In this document: piece after piece, positions 39,801 through 50,200 of the stretch | Layout of the letters: each line of letters begins with the position of its first letter | Position numbering within the stretch: position 1 is the stretch's first letter | From: Harmothoe impar | Taxonomy: Eukaryota > Annelida > Polychaeta > Phyllodocida > Polynoidae | Assembly: GCA_947462335.1 (NCBI GenBank) | Contig: OX381708.1 | Coordinates: forward strand, 38,753,377-38,817,376 | Reading direction: 5' to 3' | Length of the DNA: 64,000 bases | Position numbers and translations under genes: made by a program | The notes under the pieces: generated by a model | Databases searched by the model: none | Seen by the model: the letters and a program-made list of their open reading frames with translations, nothing else | Told to the model about the DNA's origin: nothing

Positions 39801-42800
39801 TATATGTCCTGTCCCCCCTGTAGGTGTTGTGTGGTGCTGCTACACTACCTGTTAGACACTACACTATAAGTACCACCTGTTATATGTCCTGTCCCCCCTG
39901 TAGGTGTTGTGTGGTGCTGCTACACTACCTGTTAGACACTACACTATAAGTACCACCTGTTATATGTCCTGTCCCCCCTGTAGGTGTTGTGTGGTGCTGC
40001 TACACTATCTGTTAGACACTACACTATAAGTACCACCTGTTATATGTCCTGTCCCCCCTGTAGGTGTTGTGTGGTGCTGCTACACTACCTGTTAGACACT
40101 ACACTATAAGTACCACATGTTATATGTCCTGTCCCCCCTGTAGGTGTTGTGTGGTGCTGCTACACTACCTGTTAGACACTACACTATAAGTACCACCTGT
40201 TACGTGTCCTGCCCCCCTGTAGGTGCTGTGTGGTGCTGCTACACTACCTGTTAGACACTGCACTAAGTACCACCTGTTACGTGTCCTGCCCCCCTGTAGG
40301 TGCTGTGTGGTGCTGCTACACTACCTGTTAGACACTACACTATAAGTACCACCTGTTACGTGTCCTGCCCCCCTGTAGGTGTTGTGTGGTGCTGCTACAC
40401 TACCTGTTAGACACTACACTATAAGTACCACCTGTTACGTGTCCTGCCCCCCTGTAGGTGCTGTGTGGTGCTGCTACACTACCTCTCAGACACTACACTA
40501 AGTACCACCTGTTATATGTCCTGCCCCCCTGTAGGTGCTGTGTGGTGCTGCTACACTACCTGTTAGACACTACACTAAGTACCACCTTATCCTGTCCCCC
40601 TGTAGGTGCTGTGTGGGGTGGTGGCCGTGCTGCTACACTACCTGTTCCTGACGGCCTTCTTTCTCATGCTGGCTGAGTCGGTAGAGCTGCTCCTCTACAT
40701 CGTCTTTGTGTTCCACATCCACACCATGAAGGAGACGGCAGGCCTACTGGTCGCCGCATGGGGTAGGGCAACAATTGTACATCATTGTATCTAGATGCAT
40801 TACTTAATGCTCACCAATGACTATATATGTACACTTTCTACATTATGGCAAAATATAATAGATGTGTGTTTCATTGGAAACACGGGAAGACAGTCTACAC
40901 TTTAAAAAGATTCTGTTGAAATTACGGAGAATCAATGCTAAATTTGACGGTGTATCACTATAATTGAAATTTACGGGGGAAAGCAAAATACGGTGACCGT
41001 AAAAAAAACGGGAAACGGTCGGCATTCAGTGATGCCAGTAATTCACCGTAATTTTTACGGGATATTTTTTACAGTGTATGGTTACTTGTTTTTAATCGTG
41101 ATAGTTTAACATGAAAGTACTAGCTAGCCTCTATAAAAAAACTTTTCTTTTCAAATTTGGCCTGAGTATCAGGATTCTCCTTGAAAATAAAAAGGCCAGA
41201 AGTTGTCCATAGATAAGCACGTATAAGATATGCTCTGTGTAGACATACATTAACCATTTGTACTTTTCTTTGTATTCCAGGGATACCTGTTATCATTGTT
41301 GCAATATGTCTTGGGGTGACACAGGGAGAAGGCTATGGAAACAAAGATTTGTAAGTATGGACTTCAACAATCACAGTTGAGTGCAGTATTTGATAGTGAC
41401 CCATATCTCCCGTCAGGATCCAATGATACTCGTTGAGGCATTTGTCTGGAATATGCACAATGAAAATCCAAAGGAATGGAGCCTCGTCAGAAGTGACGAC
41501 TTAGGTTGTCGTGATGAATAGTGGCAGGTGGCAGAACTGTCCTCTGGAGAATGGTGTATGAATATAGTCTCTAACCAGTTCACCAATTAACCATATTCAC
41601 AGATTTGTCTGTACACTTGATTGAACTAAGTAGCATTACATGTTATAAATAAGTTACCAATGGATGAGAATGATGGCCCCTAAGGAATAGAGACCACTCT
41701 GCTCCCTGCCAGCAGTTTATGGCTCATGATAAAAAGAGCTATGCAGATACTTTTGGGTGGCAGTCATGTGCCAGTACATGCCTTAATGTGCAACAACATG
41801 GGGTACTCCTTGGGACAACCTAGGGCAAAGCTCGACTTAAGAGTTGTCATTACTGATGACTTTAGCTCTTCAAATTGACAAACCTAAATTTAAAAAAACT
41901 TTAAGGTAGTCATTCTGACAACCCAATAAATGTGACGACCTACGGTCGTCATTATGACAACTTTGGTCTGAATGGATCAGATGTGACGACCTTAGCTTGT
42001 CACAATGATGACCTTAGTTTGTTAATTTTGGTATTGTCAAAAATGACCACCCTGAGGTTTTCAGTGCATTTTTCCTTCCCCGAGTATAATGTGTCTCTCC
42101 TTTTCGTTACAGCTGTTGGCTGTCCCTTGACAAAGGACTGATTTGGGCTTTTCTGGGACCAATCATAGTCATCATACTGGTAAGAACTCAAAGAGAAATG
42201 TGATGAAGCCTTACACCCTTCAGTGCATCTTCCATATAGGTTCCATCAACCACCAATATATATTCATAATGGCGAAGAAGAAATTACATTTCGGGCAAGC
42301 ATACCATGCATAGCCATTACCTTTATCGATAGTATCGGGTAACATAAGGTATACCTGTCACTGAGAACACTGTATGTAATCTCTTCACAGATAAACTTCG
42401 TCATCCTGGCCATCGTCATCAAGAAGATAAATGACTCAGCACGTCTGAGAGATGAAAAGAAATCAAATCGCATGAGGTTAGCAACGTTTAAATCACTAGA
42501 ATTCAATTCAGAATATGAAAATGTGATATACAAAATGCATATTGATTCAATTCATGATATGAGAATGTGACAGCCAGAAAATAATATATTAAATTGTAAA
42601 ATCATACCATCTGTAGGTCTGCAACGTGGAATATGGTGGTCTTGGCACCACTTCTGGGTATCAGCTGGACCTTTGGTTTGTTTTCCTTCAACGAAGCAAC
42701 AATAGCCTTTCAATATATCTTCACATCACTCAATGCATTTCAGGTGAGTTCATAAAGGTAGGGTGTTTGATTTGATTTGATTAAAATGAGAGGTAGTATC

Positions 42801-45372
42801 GCGCACTTTAGAACATTTATTAATGTGGTCAGAGAGAAGCTAACAAGAATTGCGGTTGTTGCCGTGTAAAAGAATGCCTCAGGCTCAGACTTGGCTGTAT
42901 TAGCAACAAACCAATAGAACCATTGAATTCCTTGGGTCCATATTAGGGGGGGGGGTAGGTATGATGATAATCAAACTCAAGACCATGGAAATGTGTGTTG
43001 CTAGGTAGTTAAACAATTAGACGATCTGTTGCTAGGCAACCAGCTGTATTAGCAACAAACCAATAGAACCATTGAATTCCTTGGGTCCATTTTAGGGGGG
43101 GGGGGGGGGGTAGGTATGATTATAATCAAACTCAAGAACTATCAAAGGTTGATTTGAATTATTATTATCACATAGCATAAATTTGTGTTGTGACTCTTTA
43201 ATCCAAGATGGCGGCGCAGTCCAAGATGGCGGCACCCATTCTGACTTCTGCATGCAAACAGCATATACCTTGTCCTGGTGGTGCCTGGCGGCACCACCAG
43301 GTGGCTACGCCACCACTTCGGCATAAAAAATTAGAATAGATAAATATTGTTACCATGGCTGTTATGTATCATGTCTATTCTCCTAGCCCTATCATTCTCT
43401 CTTTTTTGCAGGGATTATTTATCTTTGTGTTCCACTGCTTATTCAACAAAAGGGTAGGTGAAATACTCACCATTGTAACATGAAGTACGATGTACGAGAA
43501 ATCTCTGTTATACTGAAATTCAAATAAGATTATTTGTACATAATTATGGTTCTCACTACTAATAGCCATAATGCCTTTATTTACATTCTCATCTTATAAT
43601 ATCCACAGCTACGAGATGCCTTCACGGAGAAGTTTGCAGTTGATAGCTCATCTAATTTGAGCTCTTCTACTGGAGGTAAATCCACGAGTGAACAACAGGT
43701 AAATTCGGGTGCAAAGCGATAGGATTCTAATAGTAATATCCTCACCACTGTTTAGCTGTCTATGGAAACTATGGGCACAGAATTCGATAGTTGTCAATAT
43801 TGAGTCAATGCTGATTCAACTTAGATTCATAACACTTCATTGCAGGAATTGACATCACCATCCAATGTAGGCCTACATTATTATCTTCAGGTTCAATGTG
43901 TACTATGGGTACCAATTACCAAGGTTAGACTACATCATAACTGGGCAAAAGTAAATACAATATAATTAAAGGTATAGATATCGAATAAGTGCTTTTTGTA
44001 AATGATGCGACTCAACCAACGGCATATATACTTTAAGAGATCTTCTCTGCCTAAATAAAGCCATAGTGCCTATCCTAGAAGTATTGCTTTATTGGAAAAT
44101 ACACCATTGGTGCTACCTTTTGCATTTGCTTTGATTAAACATGTCATTGATCCAGGGCATGGGTCTTATACGACGGAAATAGCAAGCTTTTCAATTTCAG
44201 TCTCTTAACTTTTTGTTCAAGTGCAAAAAGCAATCTCTTCTACTGTATTCCTCCTGCTGATACCATATACCATTAAAAGGTATCATTCAATGCCCTTCCA
44301 ATAATAAAGGGATTGAAATTGTAATCAAATTATTTCCTGGTGATATTCACAACTGCAGGCGGATGGGGGGATGGGGGGGGGATGGGGGATAGGGGTTTTC
44401 GATGATGTCAATGATGTCTTGGATGCCAATGATGTATTGGATGTCAATAATGTCAAAGATGTCAAAGATGTCAAAGATGTCAAAGATGTCCCATATCCAT
44501 TTGATCCATACACTATGTATAGGCCTACATCATACTGCTTTGGGTCACCTGTGATTTAAATCACACCATCAAACTTTTGTGTGGACCCGTGCAATAAACG
44601 CTTGTTGCTTTGATAGCATTCCACTGCTTGCATAGGAGTATACATTGAATATGTGTGTGTGTAGAGGTTTTCTTATTCAGTTCATGTAAGCTTATTTATT
44701 ATTTTAATTCATGCCAGTACTATGCCAAAATTAAAGATACATGTATTGTTTGATGTGGTTTCCACCTGCTCCAAAGCATACATTATGGGTTCTTACCGTT
44801 TGATTAGGCATAAAGTTGGTTTACAGTAGAATGAAGTAAGATGTAAGAGCACAGACGTTCTTAAAGGACAAGTGAAGTCAAGTGATGCATTTCTCCTACT
44901 TTAATTCCAGACTAGAGCAGCTCGTAAGGCGTCTTCTTCTACTCTGTCTGCCAGCAAATTTGTGGCTGCTGACACCCAACCAGCTGCTGCCACTGGTTTT
45001 AAAATAACCCGAAGTGACACAATGACAACGACGCTGGCGCCATCTTACGACAGCCCAGGGCTCTACCTCATCTCTGACGTCACAACCGGCTCCCAAGACA
45101 TGGGTCGGCACACGCCTGGATCCAATCTGTCCTTAGAAAAGCCGGATATTGTCCAGGCACTCCCTCAGGAGATGCACACTCCTAGGATGACCTCTACTCA
45201 GGTTCCCAATCTGGAGATGGTAACCTACATGGGTGACTGCCGTGGGTTAGGGAGTGAGACTCAACCTGACACAAGGAGCATCAGCAATAAGGACGGGGGT
45301 GTTAAAAGTGAAGACCAAATTGCTGGGTCAAATGTCAGATTAAGGCATGACTACACAAGCTACAGGGTCTAG
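18944..45372 (+). CDS. Adhesion GPCR with three chitin-binding domains and two Ig domains
   Basis: Twenty-nine exons join in frame to 1264 residues: 18944-18983, 20266-20396, 20693-20887, 21453-21662, 22142-22313, 32137-32388, 32983-33210, 33488-33637, 34106-34204, 34743-34849, 35094-35210, 35472-35567, 35800-35868, 36044-36161, 36412-36537, 37124-37196, 37461-37581, 37844-37902, 38247-38370, 38695-38798, 39193-39295, 40606-40762, 41281-41350, 42113-42179, 42391-42476, 42617-42743, 43412-43453, 43609-43698, 44911-45372. Order: signal peptide (1-20), three CBM14 domains (about 33-235), Thr/Pro linker, two Ig domains (about 252-458), HormR (460-528), GAIN (529-768), GPS (769-829), seven TM helices (830-1081), 183-residue tail. 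It should be self-cleaved at HM|T (817/818), leaving a TNFAILVSRF tethered agonist. The likely role is contact sensing at the cell surface, perhaps of chitin or a similar glycan; the ligand is inference. The nearest named family member is unclear, so no symbol is given. Confidence 0.93.
20925..21051. mobile_element. AACGTT-word MITE, copy 2 (inverted), in adhesion GPCR intron 3
   Basis: 127 bp from CCCAGCTAAC to GTTTACTGGG with TAT and ATA flanks, so a TA duplication is likely. The interior words AACGTT and ATAACGTT match the copy at 16084-16230 in reverse orientation. Confidence 0.8.
21789..21846. repeat. (AT)n microsatellite
   Basis: About 29 uninterrupted AT units in adhesion GPCR intron 4. 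Confidence 0.97.
25740..26440 (+). repeat. Tandem array, about 12 units of about 58 bp
   Basis: Units share TTTGGCGAGAAAAAAGTT, GAAATCGCAAAAAAGTG and AAATTTCCCTAAAAACCCCC. The first seven are most alike; later ones drift. Reading-frame lengths within it vary because unit length varies from 57 to 60, so it is not coding. Confidence 0.92.
26520..27060. repeat. TGTAAT/ATTACA-word element
   Basis: TGTAATTTCTTGTAATTTCG and CCATTACAAC recur about every 50-60 bp, on both strands. Ends near TTTACATTTGGTGTAAAG on the left and GTTTACCATGTATGTAAA on the right. Non-coding and highly self-complementary. Confidence 0.65.
27195..27310 (+). repeat. Short minisatellite
   Basis: Degenerate tandem copies of GGTCCGCCTCCAAGGTCCA-like units (about 15-20 bp). 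The Pro/Arg/Gln-rich frames across it are by-products of the repeat. Confidence 0.7.
28312..29071 (+). pseudogene. Possible nested gene fragment, two exons, unrecognised
   Basis: TTCTGTTGCAG|GAGAGG begins a frame reading GLDYKSVHGGHRC, then GMLCALLYNLNIHYPENVAV and TLEFIQR up to a GT at about 28473. Joining to an acceptor at about 28949 (TTTCATTTTCAG) continues in frame as CFLRISLTGGSKSAKQKAVA to a TAA near 29071. The helix-like text is protein-like, but the first half overlaps a GGTGGCCAC-type repetitive stretch. Phase does not fit the host receptor cleanly, and no upstream exon was found. It may be a duplicated fragment or chance. Confidence 0.25.
29143..29228 (+). repeat. 18-bp minisatellite in a dispersed repeat, copy 1
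   Basis: CACGACCTTGGGCCAATGTT is followed by four units of CTGACTGGGTGCCAGCT type. The same leader and units occur at 51571-51658 on the same strand. Confidence 0.85.
30690..32880. repeat. GAGAGTC/GACTTTC-word region around adhesion GPCR exon 6
   Basis: Blocks at about 30712-31030, 31280-31405, 31738-31975 and 32720-32870 are built from AGTCCAGCA, TGCCTGACTTTCAT and GAGAGTC words on both strands. Exon 6 (32137-32388) sits between two of these blocks. Not coding. Confidence 0.7.
32137..33637 (+). other. Adhesion GPCR exons 6-8: two Ig-like domains
   Basis: Ig1 runs from exon 6 into exon 7: first cysteine in NFSCRVEL, tryptophan in FTWYYHD, and second cysteine in SSDTGTVTCKF (DxGxxxC pattern, split by the intron). 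Ig2 runs from exon 7 into exon 8: LEVTCTGD, then IEWFKNG, then TTYGCQAKNKAG. All introns here are phase 1, the usual phase for shuffled Ig modules, unlike the phase-0 introns of the CBM14 block. The module is separated from the CBM14 exons by a 9.8-kb repeat-filled intron. Confidence 0.9.
34106..38370 (+). other. Adhesion GPCR exons 9-19: HormR, GAIN and GPS
   Basis: HormR is in exons 9-10: VLWRSTAVGTTSRELCPGNA then GTATRQCLRAGED and a last Cys in NNCVDP. GAIN helices follow in exons 11-14 (AINDLADLHEME, SNLLSADNVKSWLSILK) and beta-strands in exons 15-17. The GPS has cysteines and tryptophans in order: CGFW, WSSSGC, TSCECDHMTNFA. The usual cleavage tripeptide HL(T/S) is HMT here; the His and Thr needed for autoproteolysis are kept. 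Confidence 0.9.
39764..40602 (+). repeat. 80-bp tandem array copying the 3' splice site of the TM3 exon
   Basis: Ten units (80 bp for the first six, then 76-80 bp) each contain TATATGTCCTGTCCCCCCTG-type pyrimidine tract, TAG, and the beginning of the next exon (GTGTTGTGTGG and TGCTGCTACACTACCTGTT). Acceptor AGs end at 39823, 39903, 39983, 40063, 40143, 40222, 40299, 40378, 40457 and 40534; the real acceptor ends at 40605. Repeated exon starts lack 11 nt present in the real exon (GGTGGTGGCCG), so using one would shift the frame. Confidence 0.92.
40896..41076. mobile_element. CACTGTAAAAAA-family MITE
   Basis: The right end TTTTTACAGTGTATGG mirrors a diverged left end ACACTTTAAAAAGATT. The interior is rich in TTTACGG, ACGGTGA and AATTCACCGTAA words. 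Related sequence is seen at 25083-25200 (ACACTGTAAAAAATAG) and up to 30231 (TTTTTTTACAGTG). Confidence 0.55.
41454..42070. mobile_element. GACGACC/GGTCGTC-word element in the TM4-TM5 intron
   Basis: The left end TGCACAATGAAAATCC and the right end reverse complement TGCACTGAAAACCTCAGG are similar. Between them GACGACCTACGGTCGTCAT and GACGACCTTAGCTTGTCA recur. It ends about 40 bp before the TM5 exon at 42113. Confidence 0.5.
42895..43140 (+). repeat. Direct duplication, period about 150 bp
   Basis: GTATTAGCAACAAACCAATA, GAACCATTGAATTCCTTGGG and a G run followed by TAGGTATGAT occur at about 42898 and again at 43048. Two copies in the TM6-TM7 intron. Confidence 0.85.
43274..43301. repeat. Perfect 12-bp stem palindrome
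   Basis: CCTGGTGGTGCC, loop TGGC, GGCACCACCAGG. It follows two tandem copies of CCAAGATGGCGGC (about 43202-43232), and is followed by GTGGCTACGCCAC. Likely the end of a foldback element. Confidence 0.7.
43609..45372 (+). other. Adhesion GPCR exons 28-29: long cytoplasmic tail
   Basis: Begins LRDAFTEKFAVDSSSNLSSS and runs 183 residues, rich in Ser, Thr and Gln, with many possible phosphorylation sites. It ends HDYTSYRV; the last three residues Tyr-Arg-Val fit a class II PDZ-binding end. The stop codon TAG is at 45370-45372. Confidence 0.85.
44395..44490 (+). repeat. GATGTCAAA/GATGTC minisatellite in last adhesion GPCR intron
   Basis: Nine- to fifteen-base units around GATGTCAAAGATGTC, preceded by a GATGGGGG-rich stretch. 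The Asp/Val-rich frame is a repeat product. Confidence 0.8.
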
Positions 45373-45866
45373 GAGCGGTCGAAAATTGAGAAACAATGAC
45401 ATGGGTCAGCTGTTCAGCATTTGAAGGTCTAAGCCTACCATATTGCTTGCATGAGACTGTGTCTTTTATTTTCATATGACTACTTTGTGTTCAATACTGT
45501 GTAAATAATAGACAATGAAATAAGATACTGTAAAGAAAAAAAGGGGTAAAGTTGCATGTTGGGCTTCTGATTAAACATAAACACTTATGATTCCTGTTGG
45601 TGCGCATAATCAAACTTGTAAAAAAGAGCATTTATTTATACATGTATCAGTGCAGAGAAGATGTGTGGCATATATTGGTTGGTTTTTGTTACATAGAGCT
45701 GAGGCAAGGAGTCTGGATGCTGTAGTTGGCCAACTGAAGTCAATTTGACTGTCCTTGTATCTATATATATATTGTATTTATGGCATTGTGATTCAAATTT
45801 TCTTTTCTGAAAACCCTTAACACTACATTCACAGTAGGCCTAACCACTTATGGAGATAAAACTTTC

Positions 45867-45872
45867 AATAAA
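45867..45872 (+). terminator. Polyadenylation signal of the adhesion GPCR
   Basis: AATAAA about 495 bp after the stop codon; the best candidate in the 3' region 45373-45943. Confidence 0.6.
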
Positions 45873-45943
45873 ATAAGAGCGGATGTCTATTAAACCATTT
45901 TATGTTACATGGATTCATGAGAATTGAAGATAATTAGTGGCAT

Positions 45944-46040
45944 CCCAGTGAACAAAAAACGTTATTTACCATTTTATAACGTTTCTCTGTGACTCCTTAT
46001 CATGGCAAAACGTTATATCATAACGTTATAAACGTTATTT
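45944..46040. mobile_element. AACGTT-word MITE, copy 3 (truncated)
   Basis: Starts CCCAGTGAACAAAAAACGTT and keeps the same order as the 16-kb copy: ATTTACCATTTTATAACG, a CTCCTTATCATGGCAAAA centre, then AACGTTATTTTGACGT. The right terminal repeat is missing. Confidence 0.75.
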
Positions 46041-46146
46041 TGACGTAATTAAAGATGGTTCTTTTTTTATACCTCTCAGATATATCTAGATGTTCCACTA
46101 CACTTCTAGAAAGCCTTGGACCTCTTCATATGTAAATGTTTATGCA

Positions 46147-46343
46147 AGTCAATTCATTGCTGCCCTGTTGATCAGTTTGCATTTATAACAAGGAATTGCT
46201 GCGTTGTCATTGATAACATCTATGTTATCAAGTAAACAAACCCCTAGTCAATTCATTGCTGCCCTGTTGATCAGTTTGCATTTATAACAAGGAATTGCTG
46301 CGTTGTCATTGATAACCTCTATGTTATCAAGTAAACAAACCCC
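46147..46343 (+). repeat. Tandem duplication of about 98 bp
   Basis: GTCAATTCATTGCTGCCCTG to AAGTAAACAAACCCCT occurs twice head-to-tail (about 46148-46245 and 46247-46343), nearly identical. It lies between the two receptor genes, in a likely 3' flank. Confidence 0.92.
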
Positions 46344-47271
46344 TTTCCTTAATAACTTAAAGATGAATCCCAAACACACCTCCAAATGCCTATAATGCGT
46401 TCCGAAATACAGACCTACAAAAATATTAAATCCAGTATCTTGTGATCTCTTTGCGCCCTCACTTGTATTATCATATCATTATTTACAGTCAACCTTTTTC
46501 AAAAATAAGTGCCATAATCAACCATTAATGATCTTAGTCACAGATACAAGATAAACAAAATAATAATTTATTCAAGAGTAAAAAGTAGTATGATTGTATT
46601 GCTATACTCGGTGTTCGATAAACTTCCGTCTTTGACGAGATTTAGTACACTAACTTTTAGTACATATACCCGTAAATACCATTTAAACAAAAGAAAAACA
46701 ATGTGACAAATCACTTCACTATTGCTTTTATCATCATTATTGAGCTTGAATTTCCTGACATTTTAGTTGTCACCATGGAGTTGTAGTATATATTTACCTT
46801 ATTCCTGCTTTGATAGAGTACTTACAACATGCTGGGTTCAGTATCAAATCTTAACATGGACTGATCAGCAACTTAGACGATATTTTAAATCTCTCCCAGT
46901 AACATTATGTTCTTCTTCCCGTTGATGCTTCATTTAAACATGAAGTATGTATTCAGTATTCAGGGCAAATAGATCTAACACCATTATCAGCCAGTCATCT
47001 GTATCAGCCAGTCATCTGTATGCTCTACAGCTTTATGTGAACAATCAATATATAAACTTATGTGTATGATGTGGCCACACGGTTTCCCTTGCAGCTACAT
47101 ACATTAATCAATTATTATCTGTCTACATATTATGCATTATTGTCTCAGGAGTGTATTTTGACCATGACTTCTAAGATGAAAATTAATTCGAAATATTGAG
47201 CTTGTGAATGTAATTGCGTCATAGGCTTTCATCAAACCTCTTCATGTACCAAATCTCAACATCTAAAGTCT

Positions 47272-50200
47272 CTACTTGTGCGTAGTTGCAACCACCTTCC
47301 CATTCTGCTGCTCCCCAACAGAAGTTGTTGCAGTCATTGTACTGGCAGTAACAGGATGGAGGTTAGCATTCTCAGCACTCATATCATTACGCGTTGAGTG
47401 ACTCATTTCCAATGTGGCCCCCAGTGCTTCAATACGCAGCTTATGGCCACAGAGAATGCTTTTTAAGTGACGGCGGAACCTTTTTCCAAAGAGGCAGTAG
47501 AGGACAAAGTTGAACGCTGAGTTGAAGCAGATGCCAACATCATCAAAGTCTCTGAAGTAGAAGTAGGCATACGGACAACGTCTATTCTGCCTTGGAGTGA
47601 ATTCAGTGATGAGAATGTTTGTTGGAGTTGGTAGCTATAGTAGTAAGAAAGATATTATTGAAATTAGACACTGATACACCCAAATATCATTTGAGCACAG
47701 TTACTTTCTTTTTACTATGTATTGAAACATTGAAAGCTTGATGCTACTCAATACAATATTTGTACAATTTCTTTTATTTGAAGCCATTTAATTCCCTCTC
47801 TAAAATCCCTAGGTATATTGATAATAGAGATATTCCCACTCGTAGACACAAGGGAATCAGGCTGTTGGTTCCAACCTGTTTGAAACCCATAGTTACAAGA
47901 AGTGCCTTTTATTCAGCTATAGGTTGCTGGGATGTGCTTAAGGCTGAGTATACCTTAATAGAAGGCCTTTCAGCTTTTAAAAGGAGAATTAAAAAGGATA
48001 TTGATACCTGTTTCATGCAATTAGAATAGTTTATTGTATAACCATCATAGAATATGTTACCGCCAATATCACTCATCCCATCACTCTATGGTTGTCTATT
48101 GTAATTATGAACTTTTTACGCATGCATTGACATACTGGTGATACTTAGTAAGTCTGGCATGACATGCAACTACCTTCTACATCAAGATCTATCAAAAGAA
48201 AGAGATCTTGGTGGAAGAACAGCAATGCGCTGAATCCATGTAATTACGTCTTGTAATTAAGTACCTAATGAACACTCTTTTTTTTTAAAAGGAGGAAAGA
48301 CAACTTTTTTTAGCCCATTACATTCGGCCACATTGTATTCAATGGGGGCATTGGATATGGCGTCTCCAATACTTAAGCATAGTAAATCATGTATGTCAAA
48401 TAATAAAGAAAAATATTATATACATAGTACCCCGGGATAGTACCTGACAGATCATGTAGACAATTATGATAGACACAAGTGTCTTGGTCATGTCCTGCTT
48501 ATCCTGACTTCTATTGGAGGTGTTTTTTATCTTCTCAGCTGCCTGCAATATCACAATGTCAAAAGAATCATTATTAAATTGATAACAATGTCAAGTGTTA
48601 CTTGAATACATTTGGAAAACTTCACTTGACTAAATTACATTACATGGCTGTATGGAAGAGGTGGAACAGATAGATTTCTGCTCATTAGAACACTTTTTGG
48701 TAAACAATGCCTTTCAACACTGAAATGCAGGTATCCCAATTCCAAGCCTGGGTAATACTTCTACTTGCACCTAAAGCCCACCTGATAAGAGTTAAATGTT
48801 ATTTTCATTGACTCACCTTTTTGACTGTGACAACAAGACGGTAACTAAGTATAACAAGAAAACAAACAGGGATGGCATAGATCATGATATAGAGCATGAC
48901 GATCCTGTAGCCAATGCCGTAGCTGTCTGTGCTTGCCATCTCAGTCTGTGACTTCCTCCAGATTATGTTCCCTGACCATTTCTGAATTCTCTCGGTCACT
49001 GTGTATTGGAGGAATAGTGGCATGTTGTAAGCAGCAATTGCTATCAACATCACCACCATCTGAATCCTCACTGCTGTAAAAGTGATCATTAAATATCATA
49101 AATAATGTTGAGAGTGTCCCCTCTCACTGATGACAAAATATAGGCCTGCACAATAGTGCCCTTGAGTTGATGCATTAGCCCATTTATCCATGCCTGGGAA
49201 CTTCTGATTAATCTCTTATTTGAGGTAGTTTCCAAAATGAATTCAGAAAAAAACAGTTCACTGTAACTTGCTTACAAATGAATTTGCTTAAAATTGGTCT
49301 TGGAAGAACAAAACCAAGAAGATTCTCAATAATCATAACCAAGAGTATTTGACAGATAACTCTTGGGTTTTGGACGGGAAGCCCACTTTGGGCTCAGATC
49401 AGTTTTTGGACGGGCTGCCCACTTTGGGCTCAGATCAGTTTTTAGATGGGTTGAAAGCGGGCTCAGATCGTTTTTTGGACAGCTAATTTGATAATAATGG
49501 GTTTTTAGAATCTATTCAATCATTCCACATTGATTTCTCGTATTTGTTGAACCAGATATCCTAGGTCCTGCTAATCAACCCAAGGCATAATCATACTCTG
49601 TCATGACTCTGCCTTGAATGCCTTTCTTTTCATTGTATAACCTGCTTATGTTTGCCTGTGTACCCTATGGACTAACCTTTAATGGAGGCTAACTTGGCTG
49701 CCGAGGTTGGACGGCAGACCACCATGTACCGGTGAACGGTCACCAACACTGTCATTCCTACAATATTATTCATGATGGTCTTATATTTAATAAAATGACT
49801 ATTTGTGACATAGGCAATGAACTTTAGGTTTAAGGGGTTTCACTAGAAGCTCACAGGACTACATATATACTGTCATCCTTATGAAATTCCTTATCAATCT
49901 AGACTAGTTGCATCATGCTGAAATCAATTTACCTGTAGTCCAGTGTTGAGCTAGAAAGGCGAAGGCCTCCCCATAAGCTTCGACATAATTCCTGTGAAAG
50001 CGGTTGTATTCCCGACTTGTGATATTCCAATATGCAAGCCAGTTTGGAATGCAGATTACAAATGCTCTTGTAAACAGTACAATCATATCAACAACGGCGA
50101 GGACAAAGAAGAGCAATGATGTTGCTGACGTGTGGATGTCATGGCGCATTACGAGGATACTCAGGACGTTTCCCACCACTCCAAAGATAATGATGACACC

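Larger units (their letters stand above)
38695..43453 (+). other. Adhesion GPCR exons 20-27: seven-transmembrane domain
   Basis: Typical B2-type helices: TM2 NLCIALALANLIFL, TM3 LCGVVAVLLHYLFLTAFFLM with AESVEL, TM4 after GIPVIIVAICLG, ECL2 CWLSLDKGLIWAF then TM5, TM6 VVLAPLLGISWTFGLF, TM7 GLFIFVFHCLFNKR. The conserved TM3 and ECL2 cysteines are both present. Each helix is on its own small exon, and all junction phases agree. Confidence 0.95.

Noticed and set aside
39764..40602. Direct repeats considered as a CRISPR array
   Set aside because: Units are contiguous with no unique spacers, and the genome is animal. They match the neighbouring exon and splice site.
44371..44559. Asp/Val repeat frame (DVKDVKDV)
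   Set aside because: Translation of the GATGTCAAA minisatellite in the last receptor intron.
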